Of a stretch of 64,000 bases of DNA, positions 51,006-60,187 are shown one piece after another. The translations under genes were made by a program, and so were the position numbers. Each line of letters opens with the position of its first letter. Position 1 is the stretch's first letter. The notes below the pieces were generated by a model, which saw nothing but the letters and a program-made list of their open reading frames with translations, had not been told where the DNA came from and did no database searches. Origin of the DNA: 20CM-2-65-7 sp963830455 (lineage in GTDB: Bacteria; Gemmatimonadota; Gemmatimonadetes; Gemmatimonadales; GWC2-71-9); assembly GCA_963830455.1 (NCBI GenBank), contig CAWHMT010000002.1, forward strand, positions 992,001 through 1,056,000, written 5' to 3'.

Positions 51006-52234
51006 AAACGCTGCTCACCGGCGCCCGGCAGGTCGTGACATGCCGTGGACCGGCACGCGCACGGCACGGGCGCGAGATGGCAGAGATCGAGGTGCTGCGG
51101 GACGCCGCGGTCTTGATCGACGGCAAGCGGATCGGCTGGGTCGGGCCGCGTCAGGACGCCCCAAAGGCCGATCACGTCGTCGAAGTGAACGGCGTCATTT
51201 TCCCCGGATTCATCGATTGCCACACACACGGCGTGTTCGGGGCGCCGCGGCTCGATGACCACGAACGTCGCGCATTGGGCGTCGACTACAAGGCGATCGC
51301 CGCCGCCGGTGGCGGCATCCTTCAGTCGGTGCGCGACGTACGCAGCCGCTCCGAGTCCGATCTGGAGGTCCTGACCCGCGCGCGGCTGCGCATGCTGATC
51401 GCGCACGGCGCCACGACCATCGAGGTGAAATCGGGCTACGGGCTCGAGCTCGAAGCCGAGCTCAAGCAGTTGCGCGTCATCCGCACGCTCGCGAGCGAGC
51501 TGCCCGTCACGCTCGTGCCGACATTTCTGGGCGCGCACGAAGTGCCGCCCGAGTATCGTGGCAAACGCGACGCCTACGTCCGGCTCGTGGCCGAAGAAAT
51601 GATCCCCGCGGTCGCGAAGGAAACGCTGGCACGCTGCTGCGACGTGTTTTGCGAGCCCGGCGTGTTCAGCACCGGCGAGACCCGCCAGATTCTCACCGCC
51701 GCCGCGCGACATGGATTGGCAATCAAGCTGCATGCGGATGAGCTGGAAGGCTCGGGGGGTGCTGAGCTGGCGGCCGAGCTGGGAGCACTCTCCGCCGATC
51801 ACCTCGCCGCGATTTCGGACCGGGGGATTCAGGCGCTCGCGGCGAGTCCGACCGTCGCGGTGCTCCTGCCAGCGACCATGATCTTTCTGGGCAAGCGCGG
51901 GCAGGCACCGGCGCGCCGGCTCATCGATGCGGGTGCGGCGGTCGCGTTGGCGACAGATTACAACCCTGGGACGTCGCCGACCATGAGCCTGCCGCTCGTG
52001 ATGGCGCTCGGCGTGTCACAACTCGGCCTCCGTCACGCGGAAGCTGTGACCGCGGTGACCATCAACGCCGCGGCGGCACTCGGCCTGGCACAGGACCGGG
52101 GCCAGATCGTGCTGGGGCATGTCGCGGACCTCGTGGTGGCGGCGGTCGATGACTGGCGCGAGGTGGCGTACTGGATGGGCCGAGAGGTCGTAAGCGCCGT
52201 CTGGACAGCAGGTTCGGCTTGTCCGGCCCTCTAG
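51002..52234 (+). CDS. hutI: Imidazolonepropionase, likely CTG or later start
   Basis: Amidohydrolase opening the imidazolone ring to N-formimino-glutamate. Metal ligands His74 and His76 in DCHTHGVFGAP, IEVKSGYGLELEAELKQLRV, PTFLGAHEVPPEYRG, KLHADELEGSGG, and LATDYNPGTSPTMSL are all HutI motifs. The start is unclear. The expected first strand LKTLLTGARQVVT begins at CTG 51002, which overlaps the hutU stop as CTGA; no ATG or GTG exists upstream in frame, and GTG 51035 would cut the first strand. I took CTG 51002 (410 residues). Confidence 0.9.
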   Translation: MKTLLTGARQVVTCRGPARARHGREMAEIEVLRDAAVLIDGKRIGWVGPRQDAPKADHVVEVNGVIFPGFIDCHTHGVFGAPRLDDHERRALGVDYKAIAAAGGGILQSVRDVRSRSESDLEVLTRARLRMLIAHGATTIEVKSGYGLELEAELKQLRVIRTLASELPVTLVPTFLGAHEVPPEYRGKRDAYVRLVAEEMIPAVAKETLARCCDVFCEPGVFSTGETRQILTAAARHGLAIKLHADELEGSGGAELAAELGALSADHLAAISDRGIQALAASPTVAVLLPATMIFLGKRGQAPARRLIDAGAAVALATDYNPGTSPTMSLPLVMALGVSQLGLRHAEAVTAVTINAAAALGLAQDRGQIVLGHVADLVVAAVDDWREVAYWMGREVVSAVWTAGSACPAL

Positions 52235-52256
52235 GCTCCGATATCTTTGTGCTTCC

Positions 52257-54770
52257 ATGTCGAAACTGAAACAGCTCGTCGAGAAGGCGAAGGGTCTCGA
52301 ATCGAAAGACCCGAAGCGGGCCGTCGAGGTCTGGATTGAGGCGCTCGACACCCAGGAATCTGACGGCGAGTCCCATGTCGACCTCTCGATATACAACCGC
52401 ATCGGCGATCTGTACATCAAGCTGAGAGACCCCGCCCAGGCGGCTGATTACTACGACAAGGCCGTGGATAAGTACGCCGAGTTGGGATTCCACAACAACG
52501 CGATCGCGATGTGCAACAAGGTGCTGCGCAACGCGCCGGCGCGACAGACGACGTACCTGAAGCTCGCCAAGCTCTACGCCTCGAAGGGGTTCATCGCGGA
52601 AGCCAAGCAGAACTTCGTGGATTACGCCGAACGGATGCACAAGGCTGGGAAAATCGACCATGCCTTCTCGGCCCTCAAAGAATTCACCGATATCTCGCCC
52701 GAGAGCGCGAACCTGCGCGAGATGCTGACGGAGCAGCTCAAGATGTACGGGGGCGATCCGGGCAAGCGCGCCTCGTCAGGTCGGGTGGCTCCACCGCCGC
52801 CAAAGCCGAGCGGCGAGGAGCGCGACGACGTGTCGAAGTCCGGGAAGCAGAAATCGTCCAGCCTCGTCTTCCTCGATCTGGACGAGCCGCGCGGGGTGAA
52901 AGGGGCGAAGCCCGCGGCGGCGCCCGCGGCTCCAGCCGCTCCCCCTACCCCTGCTCCCCCCCCTCCCCAGCCTCCGGCTGCGCCGGCGGCCGAGACGTTG
53001 ATTCAGGAGGTCGTGCCAGAGCCGGATGAGTCACTGGAAATCGAGACGACCAGCCTCGTCGATGAGACGCCGGGGGAGAGCAGCGGCGGCATGCTGGAAG
53101 GGTTGGAGACGACGCACGCCGACTTCGGACAAGTGGCCGCAGCGAGCCCGAAGACTCCCTCCATTCGCCAGGACGTAGGGCCGTCCGATCTCGTCGAGCT
53201 GGAGCCGCTCCCGGAGCTCGAGCCGACCACGCCCGAGCCAAGCGTGGAACCGGACGACGTGCCCGGGCTCGACGATGCCGACCTCGTGTTCGAGGGAGCG
53301 ATTACCGAGCCGAAGAAGCCGGACGCGAAAAAACCTCCGACGTTCAAGAAACCCGCTGCGCCGCCGCCGCCCGAGCCACCGCGTGTCAAGCCGGTCGTGC
53401 CGAAGCGACCGCCTGAGCCGGCTCCGTCCACCAGTACCGGCAAGCGCAAGGCGGTCGTCGAGGTCCCACCGCTCGAGCTGGAGCCTGACTTTGAAACGGC
53501 GACCACCGATGCGGGGCATGACGTCGATGACCAGCCACTCGAGATCGATGAAGTGCCCCACAGTGGGGGCAAGAGTGCGCACCCGAGCTTCATCCAGACC
53601 GAGGACGACACCTCGATCTCCGAGGGCGGCCCGCGCTCCGGATTCATCGACCTGGGCATCGATGAGATCAGCAGCGCCGGGGAGCAGGCGGGCTCGCTGG
53701 TATTCTCGAACATCGAGCAGACGCCGGAGGCACCGGATATCGAAGAGCTCGAATCGCGTGTGGCGGACAATCCGGACGATCCGGAGGCGCACCAGGCGTT
53801 GGGCGAGGCGCTGATCGAACAGGGCGAGCGCGCGCGCGGCATCGAAGAGCTGGACCTCGCGACTGCCGGCTTCGAGAACAATGGCAATCTCGATGAGGCG
53901 CGCGATCTGGTGGACGAAGTGCTGCGGCTCGATCCGAACAGCGTCCGGCATCGCCAGAAAGCGGTGGAATTCGCGTTCAAGGCGGGTGACAAGCCGCGCC
54001 TGGTCGACGCCTATCTCGAGCTGGCGGACGCCCTGCTGCGCTCCGATCTCCCGGACAAGGCGCGCGCGGTGTACGCGCGCGTCGCCGACCACGACCCCAG
54101 AAACGAGCGCGCCAAGGCCGCGCTCTCGATGCTCGCGCCCGCGGTCGCGCCGGCCCCGGCGCCCGGAAAGCCTGAAGGCAAGGTCAAAGCCAAAGACGCG
54201 AAAATGAAAGTGCGCGACGAGACCGCCCTGGATGGGGACTTCATCGATCTGGGCTCGATGCTGACCGACGACGAAGATGAAGCGCCGCAGAAGGACACGC
54301 GGCTGCGTGTGGAAGACGAAGAGCCGACGGGCGACGAAGAGCAGGACTTCCATGACATGCTCGCGCGCTTCAAGCAGGGCATCGACGAGAACATCGACGA
54401 GGCCGACTTCCAGTCGCATTACGATCTCGGCGTCGCGTTCAAGGAGATGGGGCTGCTCGATGAGGCGATCGCCGAGCTGCAAAAAGCGCTGCGCGCGCCC
54501 GAGGGCAAGCTCCGCACGTCCGAGATGCTCGGGGTCTGCTTCTTCGAGAAAGGCGCGTACGTCGTGGCGGAGTCGATCCTGCGCCGCGGGCTGGATCTCC
54601 CCGCGTCCGGCGATCAGGAACGGCTCGGGATCCTGTATTGGCTGGGTCGCGCGCTCGAGCAGCAGGGAAAGAAAGCCGACGCGCGGGAACTGTACGGCCG
54701 GGTCTTCGCCGTCGACATCCGGTTCCTCGATGCCGAGCAGCGCGTGAAAGCGCTCGCCAAGGCGAAGTAG
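52257..54770 (+). CDS. Large TPR protein with Pro/Glu-rich central region, function unknown
   Basis: 837 residues from ATG 52257. No signal peptide, so probably cytoplasmic. N-terminal TPRs at about 1-165 (LSIYNRIGDLYIKLRDPAQAADYYDKAV, TYLKLAKLYASKGFIAEAKQNF). Residues about 170-480 are a low-complexity proline, alanine, glutamate and aspartate linker with FIDLG-type motifs. A second TPR set at about 495-620 (HQALGEALIEQGERARGIEELDLA, DKARAVYARVADHDP) and a third at about 690-835 (YDLGVAFKEMGLLDEAIAELQKAL, RGLDLPASGDQERLGILYWLGRAL). Resembles scaffold proteins of gliding or regulatory assemblies only in layout; I cannot name a family. Confidence 0.65.
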   Translation: MSKLKQLVEKAKGLESKDPKRAVEVWIEALDTQESDGESHVDLSIYNRIGDLYIKLRDPAQAADYYDKAVDKYAELGFHNNAIAMCNKVLRNAPARQTTYLKLAKLYASKGFIAEAKQNFVDYAERMHKAGKIDHAFSALKEFTDISPESANLREMLTEQLKMYGGDPGKRASSGRVAPPPPKPSGEERDDVSKSGKQKSSSLVFLDLDEPRGVKGAKPAAAPAAPAAPPTPAPPPPQPPAAPAAETLIQEVVPEPDESLEIETTSLVDETPGESSGGMLEGLETTHADFGQVAAASPKTPSIRQDVGPSDLVELEPLPELEPTTPEPSVEPDDVPGLDDADLVFEGAITEPKKPDAKKPPTFKKPAAPPPPEPPRVKPVVPKRPPEPAPSTSTGKRKAVVEVPPLELEPDFETATTDAGHDVDDQPLEIDEVPHSGGKSAHPSFIQTEDDTSISEGGPRSGFIDLGIDEISSAGEQAGSLVFSNIEQTPEAPDIEELESRVADNPDDPEAHQALGEALIEQGERARGIEELDLATAGFENNGNLDEARDLVDEVLRLDPNSVRHRQKAVEFAFKAGDKPRLVDAYLELADALLRSDLPDKARAVYARVADHDPRNERAKAALSMLAPAVAPAPAPGKPEGKVKAKDAKMKVRDETALDGDFIDLGSMLTDDEDEAPQKDTRLRVEDEEPTGDEEQDFHDMLARFKQGIDENIDEADFQSHYDLGVAFKEMGLLDEAIAELQKALRAPEGKLRTSEMLGVCFFEKGAYVVAESILRRGLDLPASGDQERLGILYWLGRALEQQGKKADARELYGRVFAVDIRFLDAEQRVKALAKAK

Positions 54771-54771
54771 C

Positions 54772-55761
54772 GTGAGTCAACAGGTCGCGCGGGTCACGCT
54801 CCGCGACGTCCAGCGGCCGGTCGCCGCGGAATTGGAGCACGTCGTGGGAGAGCTGCGGCGCCTGATCGCCGCGGACTTTCCGATCGTCAGCGACGTCAAC
54901 GAGCATCTGCTCCAGATGAAAGGCAAGTTGTTCCGGCCGACGCTGCTGTTGTTGAGCCATCAGGCGTCGGGCGCGCGCGATCCGCGTGCGGTCACGCTGG
55001 CCGCGGTGGTCGAGTTGATTCACCTCGCCACGCTCGTGCACGATGATTCCGTCGATCATTCGGTGCTGCGCCGCGGCCTGCCGACGATCAACGCGCTGTT
55101 CTCGCATCAGATCGCGGTGATCATGGGCGACTACCTGTACTCGCGTGCGATCATCGAGCTCGTGCGGCTGGACGATCACGACGCGCTGCGCGTGCTGGCG
55201 CGCGTGACGAACGAGATGACGGTTGGGGAGATGCGCCAGCTCGAGGCGCACGACAAGCTGGCGTACGGCGAAGGCGCGTACGATCAGTTGATCCGGGCGA
55301 AGACGGCGTCGCTGCTGTCGGGCGCCTGCGAAGTGGGGGCGCTGGTCGCGGACGCGCCCTACCGCCAGGCGCTGGCGCGGTTCGGCATGTTGCTGGGGAT
55401 GGCCTTTCAGATCACGGATGACCTCCTCGACTACACGGAGCTGGAGGCGGTGACCGGGAAGCCGTCGGGGCTCGACCTGCGCGAGCACAAGGTGACGCTG
55501 CCGTTGATCGCGGCGCTGGCGCGGATGCCGGCCGACGGCCGCCGCGTCGTAGCCGAGCTGATGGAGGCCGCGGAGCCGAGTGACGATTTGGTCGCTGACG
55601 TGATCCGATTAGTAGAAGGGGCGGGCGGGCTCGAAACGGCGCGGCAACGCGCGCTCGACCTCGCCCAGCAGGCGGAGGCGGAGCTGGACGTGCTGCCGCC
55701 CTCGCCGGCGCGCGACGCGCTCCAGGGGAGCATCGCGTATGCGGTGGAGCGGAGGAGCTAA
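54772..55761 (+). CDS. Trans-polyprenyl diphosphate synthase
   Basis: 329 residues from GTG 54772. KGKLFRPTLLLLSHQASG, first Asp-rich motif LVHDDSVDHSVLRRGLPTIN (Asp91, 92, 95), GDYLYSRA, and second motif FQITDDLLDYTE (Asp216, 217, 220) followed by GLDLREHKVTLPLI. A long-chain synthase, most likely making the octa- or nonaprenyl tail of menaquinone; chain length cannot be read from sequence here. One base after the preceding gene. Confidence 0.92.
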   Translation: MSQQVARVTLRDVQRPVAAELEHVVGELRRLIAADFPIVSDVNEHLLQMKGKLFRPTLLLLSHQASGARDPRAVTLAAVVELIHLATLVHDDSVDHSVLRRGLPTINALFSHQIAVIMGDYLYSRAIIELVRLDDHDALRVLARVTNEMTVGEMRQLEAHDKLAYGEGAYDQLIRAKTASLLSGACEVGALVADAPYRQALARFGMLLGMAFQITDDLLDYTELEAVTGKPSGLDLREHKVTLPLIAALARMPADGRRVVAELMEAAEPSDDLVADVIRLVEGAGGLETARQRALDLAQQAEAELDVLPPSPARDALQGSIAYAVERRS

Positions 55762-55766
55762 CCCGC

Positions 55767-56039
55767 GTGCCTCCCGGTCCGCGACGCCCCCTCTTCTATC
55801 TTAGTGTCCTGGCCGTAGGTTTCGTGCTGGGCGGCCTGCTGCACGCGTTTCTGCGGCGCTTCCTGCCGCAGGGACCGGCGAAAGAACTGTTTACGTGGTC
55901 GGTCACGCCCACGATCGGGCCGATCCACATGGATCTGCTGGTGATGTCGCTGACGCTCGGGCCGATCGGGCTGGACGTGTCGCTCCTCGCGGTGGTCGGC
56001 GTGGTGGTCGCGTATCTCGTCGCCCGCTCGCTCTTTTAG
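55767..56039 (+). CDS. Small membrane protein, DUF4321-like
   Basis: 90 residues from GTG 55767, with GGAGGAG at 55751-55757. Two hydrophobic helices (PLFYLSVLAVGFVLGGLLHAF and LDVSLLAVVGVVVAYLVARSL) flank a segment with GPIHMDLLVMSLTLGPIGLDV, the pattern of DUF4321 proteins. It sits just before the tatA genes. Function unknown. Confidence 0.65.
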   Translation: MPPGPRRPLFYLSVLAVGFVLGGLLHAFLRRFLPQGPAKELFTWSVTPTIGPIHMDLLVMSLTLGPIGLDVSLLAVVGVVVAYLVARSLF

Positions 56040-56051
56040 AAAGGCGAACCA

Positions 56052-56285
56052 ATGCTTCCGAATCTCGGCTTCACGGAAATCGCGATCCTGCTGCTCATCC
56101 TGGTCCTGTTCTTCGGCGCCAAGCGCATTCCGGAGATCGGCGCGTCCATCGGGAAGGGCATCAAGGAATTCAAACGCGGCCTGAAATCCGACGAGCCGCA
56201 GGAGCCGCCGCCGTCCGATGCCGCGCTCCCGCCGTCGGCCGGCAGCGCGAGCGTCGGCGGTGCGCCGAAGCGTCTGAATCAGTAA
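56052..56285 (+). CDS. tatA: Sec-independent translocase protein TatA, copy 1
   Basis: 77 residues. Short N-terminal membrane helix (LGFTEIAILLLILVLFFGAKRIPEIG) with the conserved FG-x-KR-x-P hinge, then an amphipathic helix SIGKGIKEFKRGLK and a Pro/Ser-rich tail. TatA forms the pore for folded twin-arginine substrates. No TatB-like gene is distinguishable. Confidence 0.93.
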   Translation: MLPNLGFTEIAILLLILVLFFGAKRIPEIGASIGKGIKEFKRGLKSDEPQEPPPSDAALPPSAGSASVGGAPKRLNQ

Positions 56286-56294
56286 GAGGCGGGT

Positions 56295-56522
56295 ATGGGG
56301 TTAGGGAATCTCAGCGGCAGCGAAATCCTGATCCTGATGCTGATCGTGTTGCTCGTGTTCGGCGCGAATCGGTTGCCGGAGGCGGGCAAGGCGGTCGGCA
56401 AGGGTCTGCGGGAGTTCAAGCGCGCGCTTTCCGACGCGCAGAGCAGCATCGAAAGCCCCACCGTGCCGCCGGCCAGCGATCTGCCGCCGCGCGACGCGAC
56501 GCCGAAGCGTCTCGTCGAGTAG
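56295..56522 (+). CDS. tatA: Sec-independent translocase protein TatA, copy 2
   Basis: 75 residues, nine bases after copy 1 and clearly homologous: LSGSEILILMLIVLLVFGANRLPEAG, then AVGKGLREFKRAL and an acidic tail. Copies 1 and 2 both end with a similar PKRL-type motif, suggesting a local duplication. One may act as TatB; both look like TatA/E. Convergent with ppiD across one base. Confidence 0.9.
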   Translation: MGLGNLSGSEILILMLIVLLVFGANRLPEAGKAVGKGLREFKRALSDAQSSIESPTVPPASDLPPRDATPKRLVE

Positions 56523-56523
56523 G

Positions 56524-58344
56524 CTAGAAGCCCGTCGTGTCCGCGGCCTGGGCGCGGAAGAGGTCTTTGCGCCGGTCGACGATCTTCGCCTTCGCGCGCA
56601 CTCCCTCCATGTACTGCTGAATTCGTGCCTGCTGCACCGCCTGCCGCAGCTGCGTACGCTGCGCGTCCCGCTGCGCGAGCCACGCGCTCGAATCCGCGAG
56701 CTTGCGGCCCGTGGACTCGATGATGAAGTAGCCGTTCTCGCCCTCGACGACGCCACTGCGCTCGCCGACACGGAGCCCGAACGCCGTGCCGATGACGGAC
56801 GGCTGCCCGCCGAGATAGCTCGGCGGCCGGAGCCGCGTGAACGGGCCGAAGCGCTCCACCGGCAGGCCGCGCGCGCTGGCGGTGGTGAGCTCCGGCACAT
56901 CCTTCAGCGACGCGAGCAGCGAGTCCGCGCGGCGGCGCGCCAACACGTTCTGTTTCTCCAACCGTACCAGACTCGTCACGCGGCCGCGGATCTGATCGAG
57001 CGGCGGCACGCCGCCTGCGATCACCGAGTCGAGCTGGAAGACGTAGAACGCCGGCAATGCTTCGATGACGGGGCTGGTCTCGCCCACCGGCGCTTCAAAC
57101 GCCCAGACGCTGACGTCGGGAATGGCATAGCGGCCGATGGTGAAGCGATCGCCCTGCGTCACCTGGTAGGTCGGGGAGACCACCAGGCCGAGGCGCCGCG
57201 CCGCGCTGTCGAGCACGAATGGACCGGTGCGCTCGGAGGCCTGGCGCTCCAGGGAGTCGGCCCGCGATTCGACTTCGTCCAGGTGGGTGCCCTGCAGTTC
57301 AACGGGGATCAGGATATGGCGCGCCTTGACCGAGTCGCCCTTTGTCTGATCGACGCGAATGATGTGGTAGCCGAACTGTGTTGCGACCGGACCTGAGGTC
57401 TGCCCGGGTTTCAACGCGCGCACGCCCTGCAGGAACTGTTGATCGAAGCCGGTTTCGTCGCGCTTGATCCAGCCGAGATCGCCGCCGCGTTTGCCGCTGA
57501 CCGAATCGGCGGACTCGCGGCGCGCCACGTCCTCGAACTTGGCGCCGCGTGCCAGCTCGCTCCGCACTCGCGCGACGCGGGTCTTGGCAGCCGCGCTGTC
57601 CGCAGCATTGGGCAGGCGCGGCAGCGCGACGAAGCGCACGTACGCGACCCCCGGACGCTTGAGCTCGTCCTCGTGCTTCGCGATATAGGCCCGCAGCTCG
57701 CCGTCGCCGATCGGCGTCGTGTCCGGCACCGTGTAGGGCCAGACCGCGAGTGATGCGATGCGCACGGAGTCGTGCTGGTCCTTGTAGATCCGCCAGAGCT
57801 TTCCGTCGGACACGTAGACGTCGCTGGTGAGATACTGCGCCAGCTTGATGCGCGGAATCTCCTCTCGGTAAATCGCCTCGATCTGCGCGAGCAACTGCTG
57901 GTCGGCCGTGGCGAGGAACTGGTTCCACTTGCGGGTGTCGAACTGCCCGTCGGTCTGGAACTGCGGATCGCGCATGACTTCAGGCGGTGGTGAAGTCCGC
58001 GCCGCCTCGATGATCTCCGCGTCGCTGACTCGGATCCCGAGCCGCTTGTACTCCTGCTGGAGCAGCGCTTCCTGCACCATCTGATTGATCACCTGATCGC
58101 CGATTTGCTGCTCGTCTTCGCGCGTCAGCGGAACGTTGCCGTTCTGCTGCCGGTATTGCTCATTCGCGAGCTGGAGGCGTCGCTGATAGTCGGTGACCGG
58201 GAATTCTTTGCGGTTGACTTTGAGGACGACATTGCCGCTGGGTCCAAGGATCTCCATCACCTGGCCAACGGCAAGCCAGCCGACGAATGCGATCGCGAGG
58301 ATGTAGAAGACCCATTTGGACTGGGCGCGCATCAGGCGCAGCAT
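56524..58344 (-). CDS. ppiD: PpiD/SurA-type membrane-anchored periplasmic peptidylprolyl isomerase
   Basis: 606 residues on the minus strand, start ATG at 58342-58344 with GGAG about ten bases upstream. One N-terminal anchor (residues 10-33, KWVFYILAIAFVGWLAVGQV), then a SurA_N-like chaperone region (VNRKEFPVTDYQRRLQLANE, DEQQIGDQVINQMVQEALLQ). A parvulin domain at about 265-340 has RESADSVSGKRGGDLGWIKR and GPVATQFGYHIIRVDQ. Helps fold proteins leaving SecYEG. Its own promoter is probably in the divergent gap to 58494. Confidence 0.9.
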   Translation of the reverse strand: MLRLMRAQSKWVFYILAIAFVGWLAVGQVMEILGPSGNVVLKVNRKEFPVTDYQRRLQLANEQYRQQNGNVPLTREDEQQIGDQVINQMVQEALLQQEYKRLGIRVSDAEIIEAARTSPPPEVMRDPQFQTDGQFDTRKWNQFLATADQQLLAQIEAIYREEIPRIKLAQYLTSDVYVSDGKLWRIYKDQHDSVRIASLAVWPYTVPDTTPIGDGELRAYIAKHEDELKRPGVAYVRFVALPRLPNAADSAAAKTRVARVRSELARGAKFEDVARRESADSVSGKRGGDLGWIKRDETGFDQQFLQGVRALKPGQTSGPVATQFGYHIIRVDQTKGDSVKARHILIPVELQGTHLDEVESRADSLERQASERTGPFVLDSAARRLGLVVSPTYQVTQGDRFTIGRYAIPDVSVWAFEAPVGETSPVIEALPAFYVFQLDSVIAGGVPPLDQIRGRVTSLVRLEKQNVLARRRADSLLASLKDVPELTTASARGLPVERFGPFTRLRPPSYLGGQPSVIGTAFGLRVGERSGVVEGENGYFIIESTGRKLADSSAWLAQRDAQRTQLRQAVQQARIQQYMEGVRAKAKIVDRRKDLFRAQAADTTGF

Positions 58345-58386
58345 CGACTTCGAACTCCGATCAAAAGGGAGGGGTGAAGGGGCATA

Positions 58387-58415
58387 AGTCTAGAAACAAC
58401 AACGGACAAACTCAA
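58387..58415 (-). promoter_or_regulatory. Candidate promoter for ppiD
   Basis: On the minus strand, TTGAGT (complement of 58410-58415), 17 bases, TAGACT (complement of 58387-58392). Boxes match consensus at four positions each. About 40 bases upstream of the ppiD start. Confidence 0.35.
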
Positions 58416-58436
58416 GCGCACAGAGTCGGCGGTCAT

Positions 58437-58466
58437 TTGACAGCAACGCGGGCCGAACACTATCTT
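58437..58466 (+). promoter_or_regulatory. Candidate sigma70 promoter for the 58494 TPR gene and downstream operon
   Basis: TTGACA at 58437-58442, 18 bases, TATCTT at 58461-58466 in the divergent gap. The -35 is perfect. Transcription would start near 58473, leaving a leader of about 20 bases. Confidence 0.6.
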
Positions 58467-58493
58467 CCTCCAATTCCGACAACGACTTAGGGC

Positions 58494-60187
58494 GTGGCCT
58501 ACACCAGCGAGATCGATAAGCTCGAGGCACGGTTCCAGCAGAACCCCAAGGGCCGGAATTTCGCACCCTTGGCGGACGCGTATCGTAAAGCAGGGCTTAT
58601 AGATAACGCGATCGATCTCTGCCAGAACGGACTCACGCTCCACCCCGACTACGTCAGCGCCTACATCGTCTACGCGCGGTGCCTCGTCGACAAGAAAGAC
58701 GATCCCGCGGCGTTGGGCGTCTTCAAGAAGGTGCTCGATCTCGACGGCGAGAACATCATCGCGCTGCGCGGGCTCGCGGAGCTTGCCGAGCGCAATGGCA
58801 AGTACGAGGAAGAAGTCGAGTGGCTGACGCGGCTGATCAACGCCGATCCGATGAATGGCGATGCCGTCGAAGCGCTCGCCCGCGCCAAAGGCAAAGCGGC
58901 CGCGGCAGCCCCCCCGGCTCCTGCTCCTGCTCCCCCCCCCCGCCCCCGCTCCCGCTCCCGCTCCCACGCCGCCGTCGCCCTCTCGGTCTAAGTCTGGCTC
59001 GTCCCCCGCGCCGGCGTCGGCCGGGATCGCGGACGGACCCACCGCGAACATGGCGAAGCCCGACTTTGCGGTCGACCACGAGACCCCGGAGCCGATAACG
59101 CTGACGCCCGCGGACAAGTCATCAGCGCCGTCCGGGGACATTGAGAACTACGAAAGCCCCATCAGCTTCAACCCCAACGCACATGCGGCGGCTCGAGCGG
59201 AGGGTTTGGAGGTTCAGGAAGACGTCGAGCTCAATGCGCAACAGATCGAGCAGGTGGACATTGAGGGGCTGGCGCGGACGCAGTACGAGGGCAGCGGGAT
59301 GTTCAAGTTGGACGCGCCGGGACCGTCGGAGACGGCGCTCCCGCCCGACCTGGACGAAGGACTTCCCGCCGTGGATCTCCCGCTGATCATGCCGGACGAT
59401 GTCTCGGCGCCAGCGGCGAAAGCGCCTCCCACCCCGCCCGTTCCGCCGGCTTCCCCCGGCTCCCCCTCGCGCTTCGCGTGTACCCGCGGCCGTCGCGCTG
59501 TCCGACGACGACGGCGCGGCCGACACGGCGACGCTCTCCAAGGCCGCGCCGGTGGTCACGGAGACGATGGCCGACTTGTACTTGAAACAGGGTCATCACC
59601 AGGATGCGCTGCGCGTCTATCAGGCGTTGCTGGCACAGCGTCCCAACGACGCCAAGCTGAAGGCGAAAGTCGAGCAGCTCTCAGGCGGGAGCTCGAGGAA
59701 GAAACGCTCGGGAATTTCGGCGCAGGCGTTCCTCAAGAACATCTGGTCGGGGCGAGCGGCCACGCCGGCGCCGCCGTCCGGGGAGGCACCACAGAGCACG
59801 TTGGACGCGGCGTTCGACGGCGCCGAGCCGGCGGCGTCACAGCCCTTTGGCGAGCCATCGCGCCCGGCCCAGGATCACATCTCGCTCGACAAGGTGTTCG
59901 GGGACGAAGGGGCGCGGCGTGCGTCCGAGTCGGCTCCTGCGGCCGCCAGCGCAACACCCGCGGCGCCTTCCCCGCCAGACGGATCCAAAACGGGTGGCTT
60001 CTCTTTCGACGAGTTCTTCGCCGGCGGCAAACCGGATCCGGCGGCGAGCCCCCCCCTCGGTGGTCGTGACGCCGGGTCGGCGAAAACGCCGGGGGGAAGT
60101 CGCGCGTCCGGCCGGACACAGCGACCGCCCGAGGACGAGGCGGAGGCCGATCAGTTCCAGCAGTGGCTGAAAAAGCTGAAGTCCTAG
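58494..60187 (+). pseudogene. TPR protein with low-complexity linkers, broken by two poly-C frameshifts
   Basis: Three successive frames together make one protein of about 565 residues. Frame one (GTG 58494) has TPRs: NFAPLADAYRKAGLIDNAIDL, YIVYARCLVDKKDDPAALGV. After the C-rich stretch 58927-58954 the sense continues in the second frame (PDFAVDHETPEPITLTPADK, DVELNAQQIEQVDIEGLA, AVDLPLIMPDDV), and after 59453-59466 in the third (TATLSKAAPVVTETMADLYL, KQGHHQDALRVYQALL, ending EADQFQQWLKKLKS, TAG 60185-60187). Layout resembles the 52257 gene: TPR, acidic Pro-rich linker, TPR. Function unknown; the breaks may be sequencing errors. Confidence 0.72.

Noticed and set aside
52900..53500. Repetitive C- and CCG-rich stretches suggestive of tandem repeats
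   Set aside because: They are codons for a proline/alanine/glutamate linker with an intact frame, not an exact DNA repeat or CRISPR.
60163..60187. Upstream GTG at 60163 as the aroQ start
   Set aside because: Adds eight residues not typical of the family and overlaps the preceding gene by 25 bases, whereas GTG 60187 gives the usual length and overlap.
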